Notes: generated from the letters alone by a model not told the origin. Shown: positions 11,221 through 19,760, counted from the stretch's first letter. The stretch: DNA of 64,000 nt from Peribacillus loiseleuriae (GCF_001183985.1 NZ_LFZW01000001.1:145261-209260); one strand, 5' to 3'. Numbers and translations are program-made.

Positions 11221-13116
11221 GTGTGCGGCCGAGCCTAGGTCGTATCATATAACGGGTGGGATTCCCGTCGAGTAAGAATTAGCCATTCGCTCGTAGCGAG
11301 TCTTGGAGGGCTAAAGGTAACTTTAGTCCTTAAGCGTAGACAGTTAGGTGGCGGGCCGAAAGCCAAAAGGATGAAGGGATTGAGCTCCATAATGTTAGTG
11401 AATCGAGAGGGCTGATGCCTTACCTGCAGCAGAAAGCTACATTTTATCCTGCGTTAAAAGGCAAGAAGGATAAAACCTCTCTGAAGTCAGAGACCTTGGC
11501 ACGTTACACATTGATATGATACGGCAACTCGGGAGACCCTACCGGTCTTTTCTTCCTTTTAGAAGAGTATGGTGTACAAGCGATAATAAGCAAGGAAACC
11601 AAATGCCGATGTAGGAAAGGCTAGCTACCAGTTATCACCCTTATTAGGGACACATTTACTACACACAGAGGTAGGTATAATAAATGGAAACAAAACTACT
11701 AAGGATAGCAGAATTAGCAAAATCTGATCCTAAAATGAAATTTACATCTCTTGCACATCTTTTAAATAAGGAAGCATTAGTTCAATGTCATCATGAACTT
11801 CCCAATAAGAGGGCAACTGGGATCAACGGTACAACTAAAGAGCAATACGGTGAAAGTTTAGAAGAAAACATAGAGGATTTAATAAGTAGGCTTAAAAGCA
11901 AAAGTTACCGTCCTGTTCCAGTAAGGAGAATGTACATTCCAAAGCTCAGTTCAAACAAGAAAAGACCATTGGGAATACCTGAACATGAAGATAAAATTGT
12001 TCAAAAAGGCATTACAAAGATACTTAATACCATTTATGAAAATGACTTTCTAGATTGTTCATTTGGATTCCGTTCAAATAGGAGTTGCCATGATGCTTTG
12101 AAAATACTGAACCACTATATTGAAAAGAGGTCAGTAAATTATGTAGTAGATGTAGATATTAAAGGATTCTTCGACAACGTTGACCACATATGGATAATGG
12201 AGTTCTTAAAACTGCGAATCTCTGACCCTAACTTACTAAGAATGATTGGTAGGTTTCTTAAAGGTGGATATATGGAGGAAGGTAAGAAACATAGAACAGA
12301 TAATGGTACACCGCAAGGTGGAGTGATATCTCCGGTATTAGCCAATGTGTATCTTCATTATGTCCTCGACCTTTGGTTTGAGAAAAGGGTAAGAAAACAG
12401 TGCAAAGGACAAGCATACATAGTGAGATATGCAGATGATTTTGTCTGTTGTTTTCAATATAAGAGCGAAGCTCAGGAATTCTTCCAATCATTAAAACTTA
12501 GATTAAAGAAGTTTAAACTAGAGATAGCTGAGGATAAAACTAAAATTATTCCCTTCGGGAGGTTTGCGGAGAAAGATGCGAAACAAAAGGGAAATAGAAA
12601 ACCAGCAACCTTTGATTTCCTAGGTTTTACACACTATTGTGGGAAGAGTAAACAGGGAAATTTTCGAGTGAAAAGGAAATCAAGCAGGAAGAAAGTCCAA
12701 GGCAAACTTAAGGAATCAAAAGAATGGTTGAAGAATAATAGAAATAAAGATATTCATATGATTATGGATAGATTTAAACGCTCACTAATAGGTTATTACA
12801 ACTATTACTGCATCACAGATAACATCCAAAGTGTAAACAAATTCAAAGACAAAATCGGATACATACTGTATAAATGGCTCAACAGAAGAAGTCAAAGGAA
12901 ATCCTTTACATGGGATAAATTCAGACTATTTCTTGATAAATATCCACTACCTTCACCAAGAGTTAAGGTCAATATATATGACTTAAGAAAAGAGATTAGC
13001 TACATTTTGTGAATGATAACTAGGAGGAGCCGTGTGCGTGAATAGCGCAAGCACGGTTCTGTGAGGGGGGAGGAACACAATCTACCGAAAGGTAGAAAGG
13101 TTCCCTTCTACTCGAC
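11221..13116 (+). mobile_element. Group II intron, apparently complete
   Basis: A retro-element of about 1.9 kb. The 5' end fits the group II rule (GTGTGCGG at 11221), an RT/maturase ORF sits in the 3' half, and domain V is seen at 13027-13059 (GAGCCGTGTGCG paired with CGCAAGCACGGTTC). A domain VI-like hairpin follows (CTACC-GAAA-GGTAG at 13082-13095) and a 3' end of TTCTACTCGAC ending in AC at 13116. The encoded protein has no endonuclease domain. It inserts in non-coding DNA about 130 nt after the glmS terminator. Ends are read from consensus, not from an empty-site comparison. Confidence 0.85.
11684..13012 (+). CDS. ltrA: Group II intron reverse transcriptase/maturase
   Basis: Multifunctional intron protein that helps splice its own intron RNA and copies it at new sites. 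In 442 residues it shows RT blocks in order: the NKEALVQCHHELPNKRATGI start, KRPLGIPEHEDKIVQ, GFRSNRSCHDAL, VVDVDIKGFFDNVDH, NGTPQGGVISPVLANVY, the catalytic IVRYADDFV box, and DFLGFTHY. A thumb/maturase X domain follows. It then stops without a D/En (HNH) domain, so retrohoming would have to use single-stranded or replication-fork DNA. The frame is intact and all catalytic Asp residues (in DVDIKG and YADD) are present, suggesting a potentially active element. Confidence 0.93.
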   Translation: METKLLRIAELAKSDPKMKFTSLAHLLNKEALVQCHHELPNKRATGINGTTKEQYGESLEENIEDLISRLKSKSYRPVPVRRMYIPKLSSNKKRPLGIPEHEDKIVQKGITKILNTIYENDFLDCSFGFRSNRSCHDALKILNHYIEKRSVNYVVDVDIKGFFDNVDHIWIMEFLKLRISDPNLLRMIGRFLKGGYMEEGKKHRTDNGTPQGGVISPVLANVYLHYVLDLWFEKRVRKQCKGQAYIVRYADDFVCCFQYKSEAQEFFQSLKLRLKKFKLEIAEDKTKIIPFGRFAEKDAKQKGNRKPATFDFLGFTHYCGKSKQGNFRVKRKSSRKKVQGKLKESKEWLKNNRNKDIHMIMDRFKRSLIGYYNYYCITDNIQSVNKFKDKIGYILYKWLNRRSQRKSFTWDKFRLFLDKYPLPSPRVKVNIYDLRKEISYIL

Positions 13117-13212
13117 TAGTTGAAGAAGAATCGGTAATTTTTAGGGATTAAATACAAGAAGAATAAATGGTAAAATTATTATAAAGTTAAGAAAATATTT
13201 AAGGAGAATAAT

Positions 13213-13518
13213 TTGATACCTATCATGAGTCAATTTATAAACAGAATATTTAAAGACAGAATTAAAAAAATAGTAATTATCCAATTTATTTTGCTGATTC
13301 CATTATTAATAATGGCGGTTTATTCCTTTCCTACTAATAGCATTAATTATCTCTATAATGGACTATTTCAAATTATTTTTGCTTTAATTAATATTTTAAA
13401 TAGTGTTGAACAATTCATTTTGAAAAAGAAAGGTTTGAGCATCTCTTTTTTCATTTTAGGTATCCTTTTCGTTTATTTATCAATTAAAAGTTACAATTTA
13501 TACCTTTTGAGTAAGTAA
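13213..13518 (+). CDS. Small membrane protein of unknown function
   Basis: I do not recognise this 101-residue protein. It is strongly hydrophobic, with three likely membrane helices at about residues 18-38 (VIIQFILLIPLLIMAVYSF), 45-63 and 74-95. A TTG start at 13213 is chosen because AAGGAG at 13201-13206 is 6 nt away; the in-frame ATG at 13225 is a fallback. It lies about 100 nt after the intron and 100 nt before the next small gene, with no terminator seen in between. Function cannot be assigned. Confidence 0.6.
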   Translation: MIPIMSQFINRIFKDRIKKIVIIQFILLIPLLIMAVYSFPTNSINYLYNGLFQIIFALINILNSVEQFILKKKGLSISFFILGILFVYLSIKSYNLYLLSK

Positions 13519-13616
13519 GTGATTACTTGAATATCTCTTGAATATAGTACTTGTTCAACTAGCGGGCAAATAAGTTAAGAAGGTTGACTCATTATAATTA
13601 AAGGGGATATGCACTA

Positions 13617-14066
13617 ATGAAAAATATTTTTAATCATATGCATACAGCAGAAGTTTTAAAACGTATTGACAAATTGAGTCCAAATTCACAACCAAAATGG
13701 GGAAAAATGGATGTTGCCCAAATGCTAGCGCATTGTTCATCTTTCCAAGACATTGCAATGGGAAATTCTTTTCCACCAAGGAGTTGGTTAGGAATAATAG
13801 TAGGGAGGTTTGCAAAACAAATCATTTACAATGACAAGGCATTGCCCCATAATATGTCTACTATTCCAACCATTTTGATTGCAGATGATAGAGAATTTGA
13901 CGCAGAAAAAGAAAAGCTTAAACAAAAAATTATCACATTCCAAAATAACGGACCAGAGAAGTGCACAACTCATCCACATCCTTTTTTTGGTAAACTCACT
14001 TCTGAGCAATGGGGTAAAGGAATATACAAGCACCTTGACCATCATTTTAAACAGTTTGAAGTTTAA
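13617..14066 (+). CDS. DUF1569-family protein (DinB-like fold)
   Basis: Resembles the DUF1569 family, small four-helix proteins related to DinB-like metal-binding proteins, of unknown reaction. The 149 residues contain the family-like stretches WGKMDVAQMLAHCSSFQD near residues 24-41 and HPFFGKLTSEQWGKGIYKHL near the C-terminus, with conserved His residues (AHC, HPHPFFG, HLDHH) that could bind metal. The ATG at 13617 has AAGGGGAT upstream. A terminator at 14168-14212 follows. No operon partner is obvious. Confidence 0.75.
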   Translation: MKNIFNHMHTAEVLKRIDKLSPNSQPKWGKMDVAQMLAHCSSFQDIAMGNSFPPRSWLGIIVGRFAKQIIYNDKALPHNMSTIPTILIADDREFDAEKEKLKQKIITFQNNGPEKCTTHPHPFFGKLTSEQWGKGIYKHLDHHFKQFEV

Positions 14067-14167
14067 ACATTGAAAAACAAAATGAAACGATGTGCATCGT
14101 TAGTTGAAGAAGAGTTACTAAAAAATGATCAAAATTTTTTATAAAACTGAATACTAAATCACCAGGA

Positions 14168-14212
14168 AAGAAACCATTTTGATCAATCTTTGTTCAAAAT
14201 GGTTTCTTTTCG
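14168..14212 (+). terminator. Terminator after the DUF1569 gene
   Basis: GAAACCATTTTGA/TCAAAATGGTTTC, a 13-bp perfect stem, with a TTTTC tail at 14207. Confidence 0.8.
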
Positions 14213-14245
14213 TTCGGTATAAAATTTGACTTTAAAGGTTACTTT

Positions 14246-14375
14246 TAATCAAACTTTTTTTCAAAGCTACAATAACATCGCATCTTTTTTATAAACATCG
14301 TAACTTTATTTTAAAGCCACAAAACAACTTTGTTGTAAATTAAATAACTTTATTTGTAATTCAATGTCTTTATTA
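14246..14375 (+). repeat. Degenerate ~20-nt repeat array A
   Basis: Loose tandem units resembling ACATCGYAACTTTWTTTTAAA, e.g. at 14266-14330 (CAATAACATCGCATCTTTTT, ATAAACATCGTAACTTTATT), continuing with more diverged copies. A second array of the same unit is at 17085-17170. The rest of the gap to 14590 holds an 11-bp palindrome (CCTTTATTTTC/GAAAATAAAGG at 14505-14537) and nothing coding. Confidence 0.65.
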
Positions 14376-14590
14376 TTACTCAACGGTAACGCATCTAAAT
14401 GAGGCTTAACCTGTTTTTACTAATATGAATTTACGAGAAATTCAATAAAGAACAGTACTGATAAAATGCTATTACCCTTTTAAAGTATTTCCAACATCCA
14501 GAAACCTTTATTTTCTTTGGGTGTGCGAAAATAAAGGGTAACTGGCAATTGGCCAAACTCAAAATTATTTTGGGTTTTAACTGGCACTGC

Positions 14591-15553
14591 TTATGGGCAG
14601 AATAAGCATAATCTCGCTTGTAAACCTTCTAAGACTTCTTCTGGCACTTCCCTGATCTTGATATCCCCACCTAGGAAAAGCAGCCAATTTGTTATTTCAG
14701 ACAATTCTTCTGAATTATTAATATCGATAAAAGTCTTTAGAATGGCTGTCATTTGGTAAGGATTCGTATAGGAAATTGAAACTTTTAAAGGATGATATTT
14801 TTTGAACTGGGCAATCGCTTTTGGACCAAGTTCAAGGACAAGGTTAATTTCTTCTTCCTGCTTACTTAGTTTTTCTAAAATCTTTTTCTTACTTAATCTT
14901 TTTTTCGTCGGGTAGGGTTTGACATTGGTGAGATTATCGACAGGAAAAATCCGTTTCTTTTCTTCTTTTAAGTCAAATCCTTCAATCAACCAAAGACCTT
15001 TTTCATGATAAAGGTGCAAGAGATTAATTGGATAAGACTTTATCACCTTCTCTTCTTTGATAGTAATCAATAAATAGCTATCCAAAAGAAGGATTTGGAT
15101 GAATTTTTCTAGCATGGGATGAGGTAGGTCTGACAGATCAAGTAGGTCGGGATTATTGGGGTTGGTCCCTTCAAAAAGTAAGATTTGATTTAAAAGAACA
15201 AGTTCATTTTGTTGGTTTTCTGAGATGAGGCCTAGTAATTTTTCAGCTAACGACTGACGACTCTTTAGATAAGGGAGTTGTTGATTTTTTGTGGCCATAA
15301 AGGCAATAAAAAGAGCTTTAATCTCATTATCTGTAAAACGAACAGTGGGCAGGACAGAGTTGTTCATGACAAAATACCCCCCATCCCTTCCAACTTCAGC
15401 GACAAGCGGCATCCCCATGGCTTCAATTTCTCTAATATCTCTAATAGCTGTCGAACGAGAGATGTTAAATTCCCGCATGATTTCAGAAATTGTAAAGTGG
15501 GCGCGGTTGTTGATATACCGCATGATGATATTAATCCGTTCAACTTTTTTCAT
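14591..15553 (-). CDS. HTH and WYL-domain transcriptional regulator (YafY type)
   Basis: Predicted DNA-binding regulator of 320 residues. The N-terminal winged helix (about 1-60) contains FTISEIMREFNISRSTAIRD, then IEAMGMPLVAEVGRDGGYF, typical of DeoR/HTH_11 type YafY proteins. The remaining C-terminal part matches the WYL ligand-sensing layout (LYHEKGLWLIEGFDLKEEKK) and a WCX-like tail. The start ATG has GGAGGCC upstream (minus strand). It is divergent from the effector-binding-domain gene at 15663 over a 109-nt spacer, so it most likely controls that gene and the next. Ligand unknown. Confidence 0.85.
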   Translation of the reverse strand: MKKVERINIIMRYINNRAHFTISEIMREFNISRSTAIRDIREIEAMGMPLVAEVGRDGGYFVMNNSVLPTVRFTDNEIKALFIAFMATKNQQLPYLKSRQSLAEKLLGLISENQQNELVLLNQILLFEGTNPNNPDLLDLSDLPHPMLEKFIQILLLDSYLLITIKEEKVIKSYPINLLHLYHEKGLWLIEGFDLKEEKKRIFPVDNLTNVKPYPTKKRLSKKKILEKLSKQEEEINLVLELGPKAIAQFKKYHPLKVSISYTNPYQMTAILKTFIDINNSEELSEITNWLLFLGGDIKIREVPEEVLEGLQARLCLFCP

Positions 15554-15662
15554 CGGGGCCTCCTAAACAGTATCATTTTTTGACATGATTTAAGGTTATT
15601 ATAAACCCATCAAGTGAAAAGACAAATCATTTGATGAATAAAAAAAGAAGAAGGTTCTGAAT

Positions 15663-16142
15663 ATGACAAATTATACACTGGAAGAAAAAGACAGCTTTAC
15701 CGTTTTAGGTATTGAAACTGAGCTTAAGAGCAATTTCACAGACTTTGCTGGCATAAGCAATGAAAAAGCAGCCTTTTGGAGAGCCGTCAAACAAGATGGA
15801 AGACTTGGCACTTTAAAAGCCGTAGCCACAAATGACTACATTTTTGCCGTGAACGAAGCGGTGAATAACAAGTTGATGCATTATGCTGGCGTCATGACAG
15901 AGGCATCGGTACCAGAAGCATCGAGAGTTATCCAATTTCCTAAGGGGGAATACTTAGTTGTTAAAGGGGAAGAGAAGACGGCTGATGAGTTGAGTAATAA
16001 GCTTGCTGGCATTGTCTTTGGTCAAATCTTGCCAGAAGCAAAGAATTTTGCCTATGTTGGTGGGCCCAATACAATGGTTGAGATGGGGCAGCGAAACGGC
16101 TTAGTATTTGGTGAAATGTGGATTCCTGTTGTTAGGAAATAA
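15663..16142 (+). CDS. GyrI-like/AraC effector-binding-domain protein
   Basis: Stand-alone small-molecule-binding domain of 159 residues, of the kind found at the C-terminus of AraC/MerR regulators and in GyrI/SbmC proteins. Recognisable features are the N-terminal strand (YTLEEKDSFTVLGIETELKS), the central FPKGEYLVVKG, and the C-terminal FGEMWIPVVRK, which is typical of the family's final strand. Start ATG has GAAGAAGG upstream. It is divergent from the WYL regulator and 22 nt ahead of the next gene, suggesting a two-gene operon under that regulator. Whether it binds a drug, another ligand or gyrase is unknown. Confidence 0.75.
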   Translation: MTNYTLEEKDSFTVLGIETELKSNFTDFAGISNEKAAFWRAVKQDGRLGTLKAVATNDYIFAVNEAVNNKLMHYAGVMTEASVPEASRVIQFPKGEYLVVKGEEKTADELSNKLAGIVFGQILPEAKNFAYVGGPNTMVEMGQRNGLVFGEMWIPVVRK

Positions 16143-16164
16143 CGAGATAAAAGGAAGGATAGAA

Positions 16165-16629
16165 ATGTCTTATATCGTTGATTTTAAAAATGTGTCTACG
16201 GTTGGTTTGGAGTCTTCACCTATAGTGGACGCACTTGCTGGTTTACGTGCTAATGAAGCCCGTTACTTTATGAACAAATACAAGCATGAATTTACGGTTG
16301 TACCAGCTAGCGAAAGCCAGAAGACTCTTGATTATGTGAACCGAATTTTGAAAGCAGAACGTGATATTGAATTTGCGGCCACACCATTAGAAACGTCGCG
16401 TTTTCAAGTGGAAAATATCCAATTTGCCTACGTCATTTATGAGGATGGTCTTGTGCTCAACGTCATGTATACGGTTGATGACCCTAAGAAGCGAGCTGTT
16501 GGTTTTAAACTTTCTGAGGGGATGGATGTACCAAAGGAGTTAGAAGGAAAGTTTAAGTTTGCTAGGCAGAAGTCTAAACTAGCTGGAACAATTCGGGGCT
16601 CGTTTTTTGTAATTAAAGGAGAATATTAA
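16165..16629 (+). CDS. Conserved hypothetical protein beside a WYL regulator
   Basis: I do not recognise a named family for these 154 residues. The ATG at 16165 is chosen over an upstream in-frame ATG at 16108 (which lies inside the previous gene) because AAGGAAGG sits at 16151-16158. The protein is soluble, alpha/beta in character, with no signal peptide or membrane span, and ends in a basic strand-rich part (KFKFARQKSKLAGTIRGSFF). It is the second gene of the presumed operon after the effector-binding-domain protein. A stress or phage-defence role cannot be argued from sequence. Confidence 0.7.
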   Translation: MSYIVDFKNVSTVGLESSPIVDALAGLRANEARYFMNKYKHEFTVVPASESQKTLDYVNRILKAERDIEFAATPLETSRFQVENIQFAYVIYEDGLVLNVMYTVDDPKKRAVGFKLSEGMDVPKELEGKFKFARQKSKLAGTIRGSFFVIKGEY

Positions 16630-16796
16630 CTTAAGCAAAAGCGCAAGTGGAGGAATTCATCCATTTTTTGTATTTGGTCATTCTTTTACTTCATTTGGAT
16701 AAGAAAATCCTGATTGAGCAAAAAAAATTAAATTCATCGCAAGAGCAAAAACAACCATTCATGCAACAAATGTCCATCTAGGCATTCAAATAACAA

Positions 16797-16841
16797 AACA
16801 GCACCTTTCCATCAAATTAAAGGGTGCTGTTACTTTTTTCG
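16797..16841 (+). terminator. Terminator downstream of the WYL-linked operon
   Basis: AACAGCACC-TTT/AAA-GGGTGCTGTT stem with a short loop, followed by ACTTTTTTC. It lies about 170 nt after the stop at 16629; no gene in between. Confidence 0.75.
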
Positions 16842-17176
16842 CAAAAACCTCGTTTACTGATGGTACCGGTTCCCCACTATAAATGCTAAATTACATCCTC
16901 AACAATCATGGCCCTTTAATTGAACAATACAGCTGGAGTTTAAGAGTCAAAAGAAACACCTAATTAATAAAGGGTTTTATCAATTTATAAATGATCAAGT
17001 TTTATTTTAAATCAACATGTTTTTCTTATGCTCTATAATATGGTGAGAAAAATACCATTAAATAAAGATTATCTAAGGGAAAAGCATCGCAACATTTTTC
17101 TAAACGTCGCGACTCTATTTTAAACATTGCATCTTTTTTACAAACGTCGTGACTTTATTCCAAAGCCATAGTTATA
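16842..17176. repeat. Gene-free stretch with degenerate ~20-nt repeat array B
   Basis: No ORF with a start signal. From 17085 to about 17170 it holds copies of the same unit as array A: GCATCGCAACATTTTTCTAA, ACGTCGCGACTCTATTTTAA, ACATTGCATCTTTTTTACAA, ACGTCGTGACTTTATTCCAA. The units keep a CGCAAC/CGCGAC core at a spacing of about 20 nt. Confidence 0.7.
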
Positions 17177-17210
17177 CCCCCTTAGACATGATCTGAAGGG
17201 GTGTTTATTT
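17177..17210 (+). promoter_or_regulatory. Hairpin overlapping a ribosome-binding site
   Basis: CCCCTT (17178-17183) pairs with AAGGGG (17196-17201); the tail is TGTTTATTT. The right arm doubles as the probable ribosome-binding site of the reading frame starting at GTG 17214, so it is either a weak terminator or a translational control element. Confidence 0.45.
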
Positions 17211-17213
17211 ATA

Positions 17214-17568
17214 GTGAAAAAGGAAAGAACACCTGAATTTGAAAAGTGGATTAAGGAACTGATAAGTGACAATAGTTGTTCCGTTAAAGGGCAGGTTAGA
17301 AAAAATACTTGTAATTGTTAATGATTATAAAGATCAATTTCTGATAATTAAGGAGATTAAATATGATGTTACTTGGTATGAATTCTTTGAAAGAACGGGT
17401 ATACCTATTGAAGATTATACGTTATTAGCTATTAAACAAGCGAAGCAAATTGCTAATTCGTATACTAGTGAAGGATTCATAGAATATGTAAAGGCAAATG
17501 TTGAATATAGACCAAAAACAGTTGGAAGGATTCCAAGTTTAGCGACATTTAATGAAAAACTAAATTGA
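17214..17568 (+). pseudogene. Unknown small gene, probably frameshifted
   Basis: A GTG at 17214, about 12 nt after AAGGGG, opens a frame (MKKERTPEFEKWIKELISDN...) that runs 35 codons and stops. A second frame from GTG 17266 overlaps it and continues to 17568 (100 codons, with DYKDQFLIIKEIKYDVTWYE and GIPIEDYTLLAIKQAKQIAN). The first frame has the better start signal and the second the longer conserved-looking body, so a single-base shift around 17270-17300 probably broke one gene of about 118 residues. Family not recognised. A sequencing error would give the same picture. Confidence 0.5.
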
Positions 17569-17698
17569 CATGGTATCCGCATCCCAAAATACCCATATAA
17601 GAGCCGGAGTGTTTAAGAATCAAAGGAATACTATAAAACACTAAATAGAATTTGAATACGGGTATTGCAAAAAAACAGGAACACAGGAGATGTGGGAT

Positions 17699-18087
17699 AT
17701 GAAGATCAATAGAATAGATCATGTGGGTGTAATCGTAAATGATCTTTCAGCAGCTAAAGCGTTTTTTCTCGATTTTGGACTTGAAGTGTAAGGGGAAGAA
17801 GAAGTTGAAGGAGAATGGGTGGATTGGATAGTTGGGATTAATGACGTTAAAGGCAAATGTGTAGTATTGCAGCCGCCAGATGAACAAGGTATTCAGAAAC
17901 CCTTTGCAAATATGCTGGGTATCCGACATATTACATGTGCTGTTGAAGATATTGAAGCTGTTGTTGCCAAATTGAAAAAGAAGGGAACGGAAGTCTTTAG
18001 TGAGAGCAATATGAAGAAAGCTATAAGTTATGCTACGTTCGTGGGCCAGAGGGAATTATTTTGGAGTTGGCTGAGGAAATCAAATAA
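17699..18087 (+). pseudogene. VOC/glyoxalase-family protein, broken by a stop and a frameshift
   Basis: The reading frame from ATG 17699 (MKINRIDHVGVIVNDLSAAK) is a clear vicinal-oxygen-chelate (glyoxalase/bleomycin-resistance type) domain. It meets TAA at 17789 after 30 codons, resumes in frame (GEWVDWIVGINDV, then GIRHITCAVEDIEAVVAKLK), and then shifts by one base near 18020, after which the family's typical end YVRGPEGIILELAEEIK appears in the other frame and stops at 18087. An internal deletion between about residues 55 and 60 also seems likely by comparison with remembered homologues. Metal-binding His in DHVGV and Glu in LELAEE are still recognisable. Non-functional as read. Confidence 0.85.
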
Positions 18088-18432
18088 ATATTGAGGGGGA
18101 AGCTTTGAATTGATTTCGATCTCCAACTTGGTATTGAAACTGGATCTAACAGTTTACAAACAACTTTGATGCACATCATATTGGCGATATCTATTTAAAA
18201 GACGTTGTGGAGTTAAGCAATCGGGCGCAATTCTAGAGTAGAAGTTGCGCTCTTTCTTTATGTATAGAGCCAGATTTAGGGGGATTAGAAGATTTGGGTT
18301 CTTCAAATAATCAGGTTATTGGAAGAAGGAAAGCTAGGTAAAATTATTGATGTAAGTTTATGCTTTTCATGTAATAATTATTTTATAGAAATGTAAATTT
18401 ACAATTCATACGTAGTGGAAGTGGGGATCATA
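18088..18432. other. Gene-free stretch with one terminator-like hairpin
   Basis: No convincing gene. GCGCAA/TTGCGC (about 18226-18231 and 18246-18251) followed by TCTTTCTTT resembles a terminator. The bases just before it (AAGCAATCGGGCGC) belong to a motif also seen at 24985-24999. Confidence 0.5.
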
Positions 18433-18873
18433 ATGGCAACGGGAACACATACAGTAGAAATTCCAGTAGATGTACAAGCAGTTTGGGAGTATGTCAGTGA
18501 TCTTGAAAAATGGGCAACGACAGTACCAGCCTATAAAGAACATGAAATCATAAATGGCAAGCAATCTATTTGGACATTTGAAGGTAGTGTGAAAGGTATT
18601 AAAAAAACAATACAAGCGCAGGTAGATATTACTGAATGGAATGAACCTTCAAATATTACGTTTGAACTAAAAGGTTTAACAGATAATTTTACAGGAAGCG
18701 GTCACTTTACTGCAGAAGATGTTAATGGTAAAACTACAATGACTTGTACGGTGGAAGTCCATGCAGGTGGAATATCGGGTGCGGTGTTAACACCAATTAT
18801 TAAATGGGCTGTTCCAAAAGTAGCATCTCGTTTAACAGAATCTATCGCACGTAAAATTGCAGTATTCTCATAG
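18433..18873 (+). CDS. CoxG/SRPBCC-family protein
   Basis: Small START-like lipid/ligand-binding-fold protein of 146 residues resembling CoxG (carbon monoxide dehydrogenase subunit G family). The start MATGTHTVEIPVDVQAVWEY is the usual SRPBCC first strand and helix; TFEGSVKGIKKTIQAQVDIT and the ending GGISGAVLTPIIKWAVPKV are also family-like. The ATG at 18433 is preferred over a GTG at 18415; TGGAAGTGGGG lies upstream. No CO dehydrogenase genes are nearby, so a role in CO metabolism is not supported. A terminator follows at 18984. Confidence 0.78.
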   Translation: MATGTHTVEIPVDVQAVWEYVSDLEKWATTVPAYKEHEIINGKQSIWTFEGSVKGIKKTIQAQVDITEWNEPSNITFELKGLTDNFTGSGHFTAEDVNGKTTMTCTVEVHAGGISGAVLTPIIKWAVPKVASRLTESIARKIAVFS

Positions 18874-18983
18874 TTTTCAAATATTGAAAGTCGCTTTATT
18901 TAGGAGATACCTTCTCTGAAGCAAAGATGGTAACCAATGCAATGTTAAAGAGTTTTACTAGAAATTTTATAATTAGCGGAAAG

Positions 18984-19016
18984 GGGGCTGTCCAAAAATG
19001 GACGGCCTCTTTTTTC
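18984..19016 (+). terminator. Terminator after the CoxG-like gene
   Basis: GGCTGTCC/GGACGGCC stem (one G-U) with a 5-nt loop and TCTTTTTTC tail. Confidence 0.82.
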
Positions 19017-19265
19017 GTTGTGTCAGCCATATACTAATGCTAATTCAAATAATTGATGATGATGATTTTACAATTAGCAGAGTCTTTATTGGTTTTACTT
19101 GCTCCCTTTAATCATTCATCGAAAAAAATAAAATGAAGTCATATAAAGATTTTCTAGTCGGTGGCTTTTCGATTTCTATGTTAAATATTGGACTTATTGT
19201 TAGGATATTTATTGACCCAGGCAAATTTATATAAGTTTCTTAGTCATAAATAATAATGAGTAAAA
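19017..19265. other. Gene-poor stretch, one doubtful 33-codon frame
   Basis: The only frame of note is ATG 19133 to TAA 19234 (MKSYKDFLVGGFSISMLNIG...), partly hydrophobic, without a convincing ribosome-binding site. It may be a gene fragment. Nothing else is recognised. Confidence 0.35.
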
Positions 19266-19555
19266 TCATGAAGGGCTGAACAATTTATAGTGTTTCAACG
19301 CCACGAATGCCTGAACCTGGCTTTCATCTTTTGCCACATCCAGACCAATGACTGGATTCATGTTTTATCTCCTCCTCAAGAAAATTGCCGGTACCCCTAA
19401 TTCCTTCTTGTAGTGTCATAGCTTCGCTTGTTATACGAGATCCAAGTCCCAACCAGCCTCAATCATGTTTCTACAAGTAGGGGCGAACGGTTTAACGGAC
19501 GGGATCAAGTCCCAAGGGCCATTACGTTCTACCCCGGCTACCGTTATCATATATC
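19266..19555 (-). mobile_element. IS110-family element, 5' remnant
   Basis: On the minus strand GAGGAGG is followed by ATG (19361) and MNPVIGLDVAKDESQVQAF, the RuvC-like N-terminus of IS110-type DEDD transposases with its first catalytic Asp. Homology ends after about 19 codons and an unrelated frame stops at 19266. Upstream on the same strand, about 190 nt up to near 19555 (TAGCCGGGGTAGAACGTAAT ...) looks like the long non-coding leader of such elements. The rest of the transposase and the other end are absent. Confidence 0.75.
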
Positions 19556-19560
19556 GATAT

Positions 19561-19600
19561 AAAAAAAGGTCAACCAGAAATATGTTCTGGCTGACCTTAT
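19561..19600 (-). terminator. Terminator of the PucR-type regulator gene
   Basis: AAGGTCAACCAGAA/TTCTGGCTGACCTT (one mismatch) with loop ATATG; on the minus strand it is followed by TTTTTTTAT. It lies about 160 nt downstream of the minus-strand gene ending at 19761. Confidence 0.8.
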
Positions 19601-19760
19601 AATACGAAGGGCCAGTTTGTTGAGCAACGGTTTGATTTAGTAAAGCACATTTTATATTGTGTTCATCGTTTAATTAAAATGACTTCTTAAAAGGGTAGTA
19701 CTTTATTTGTAGTTAACAGCACTTACCCTTAAGGAGTTAAATACCTTGCTTTTTCAACTT

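Noticed and set aside
14246-17170. CRISPR array
   Set aside because: The repeated units are contiguous, degenerate and without unique spacers, and there are no cas genes.
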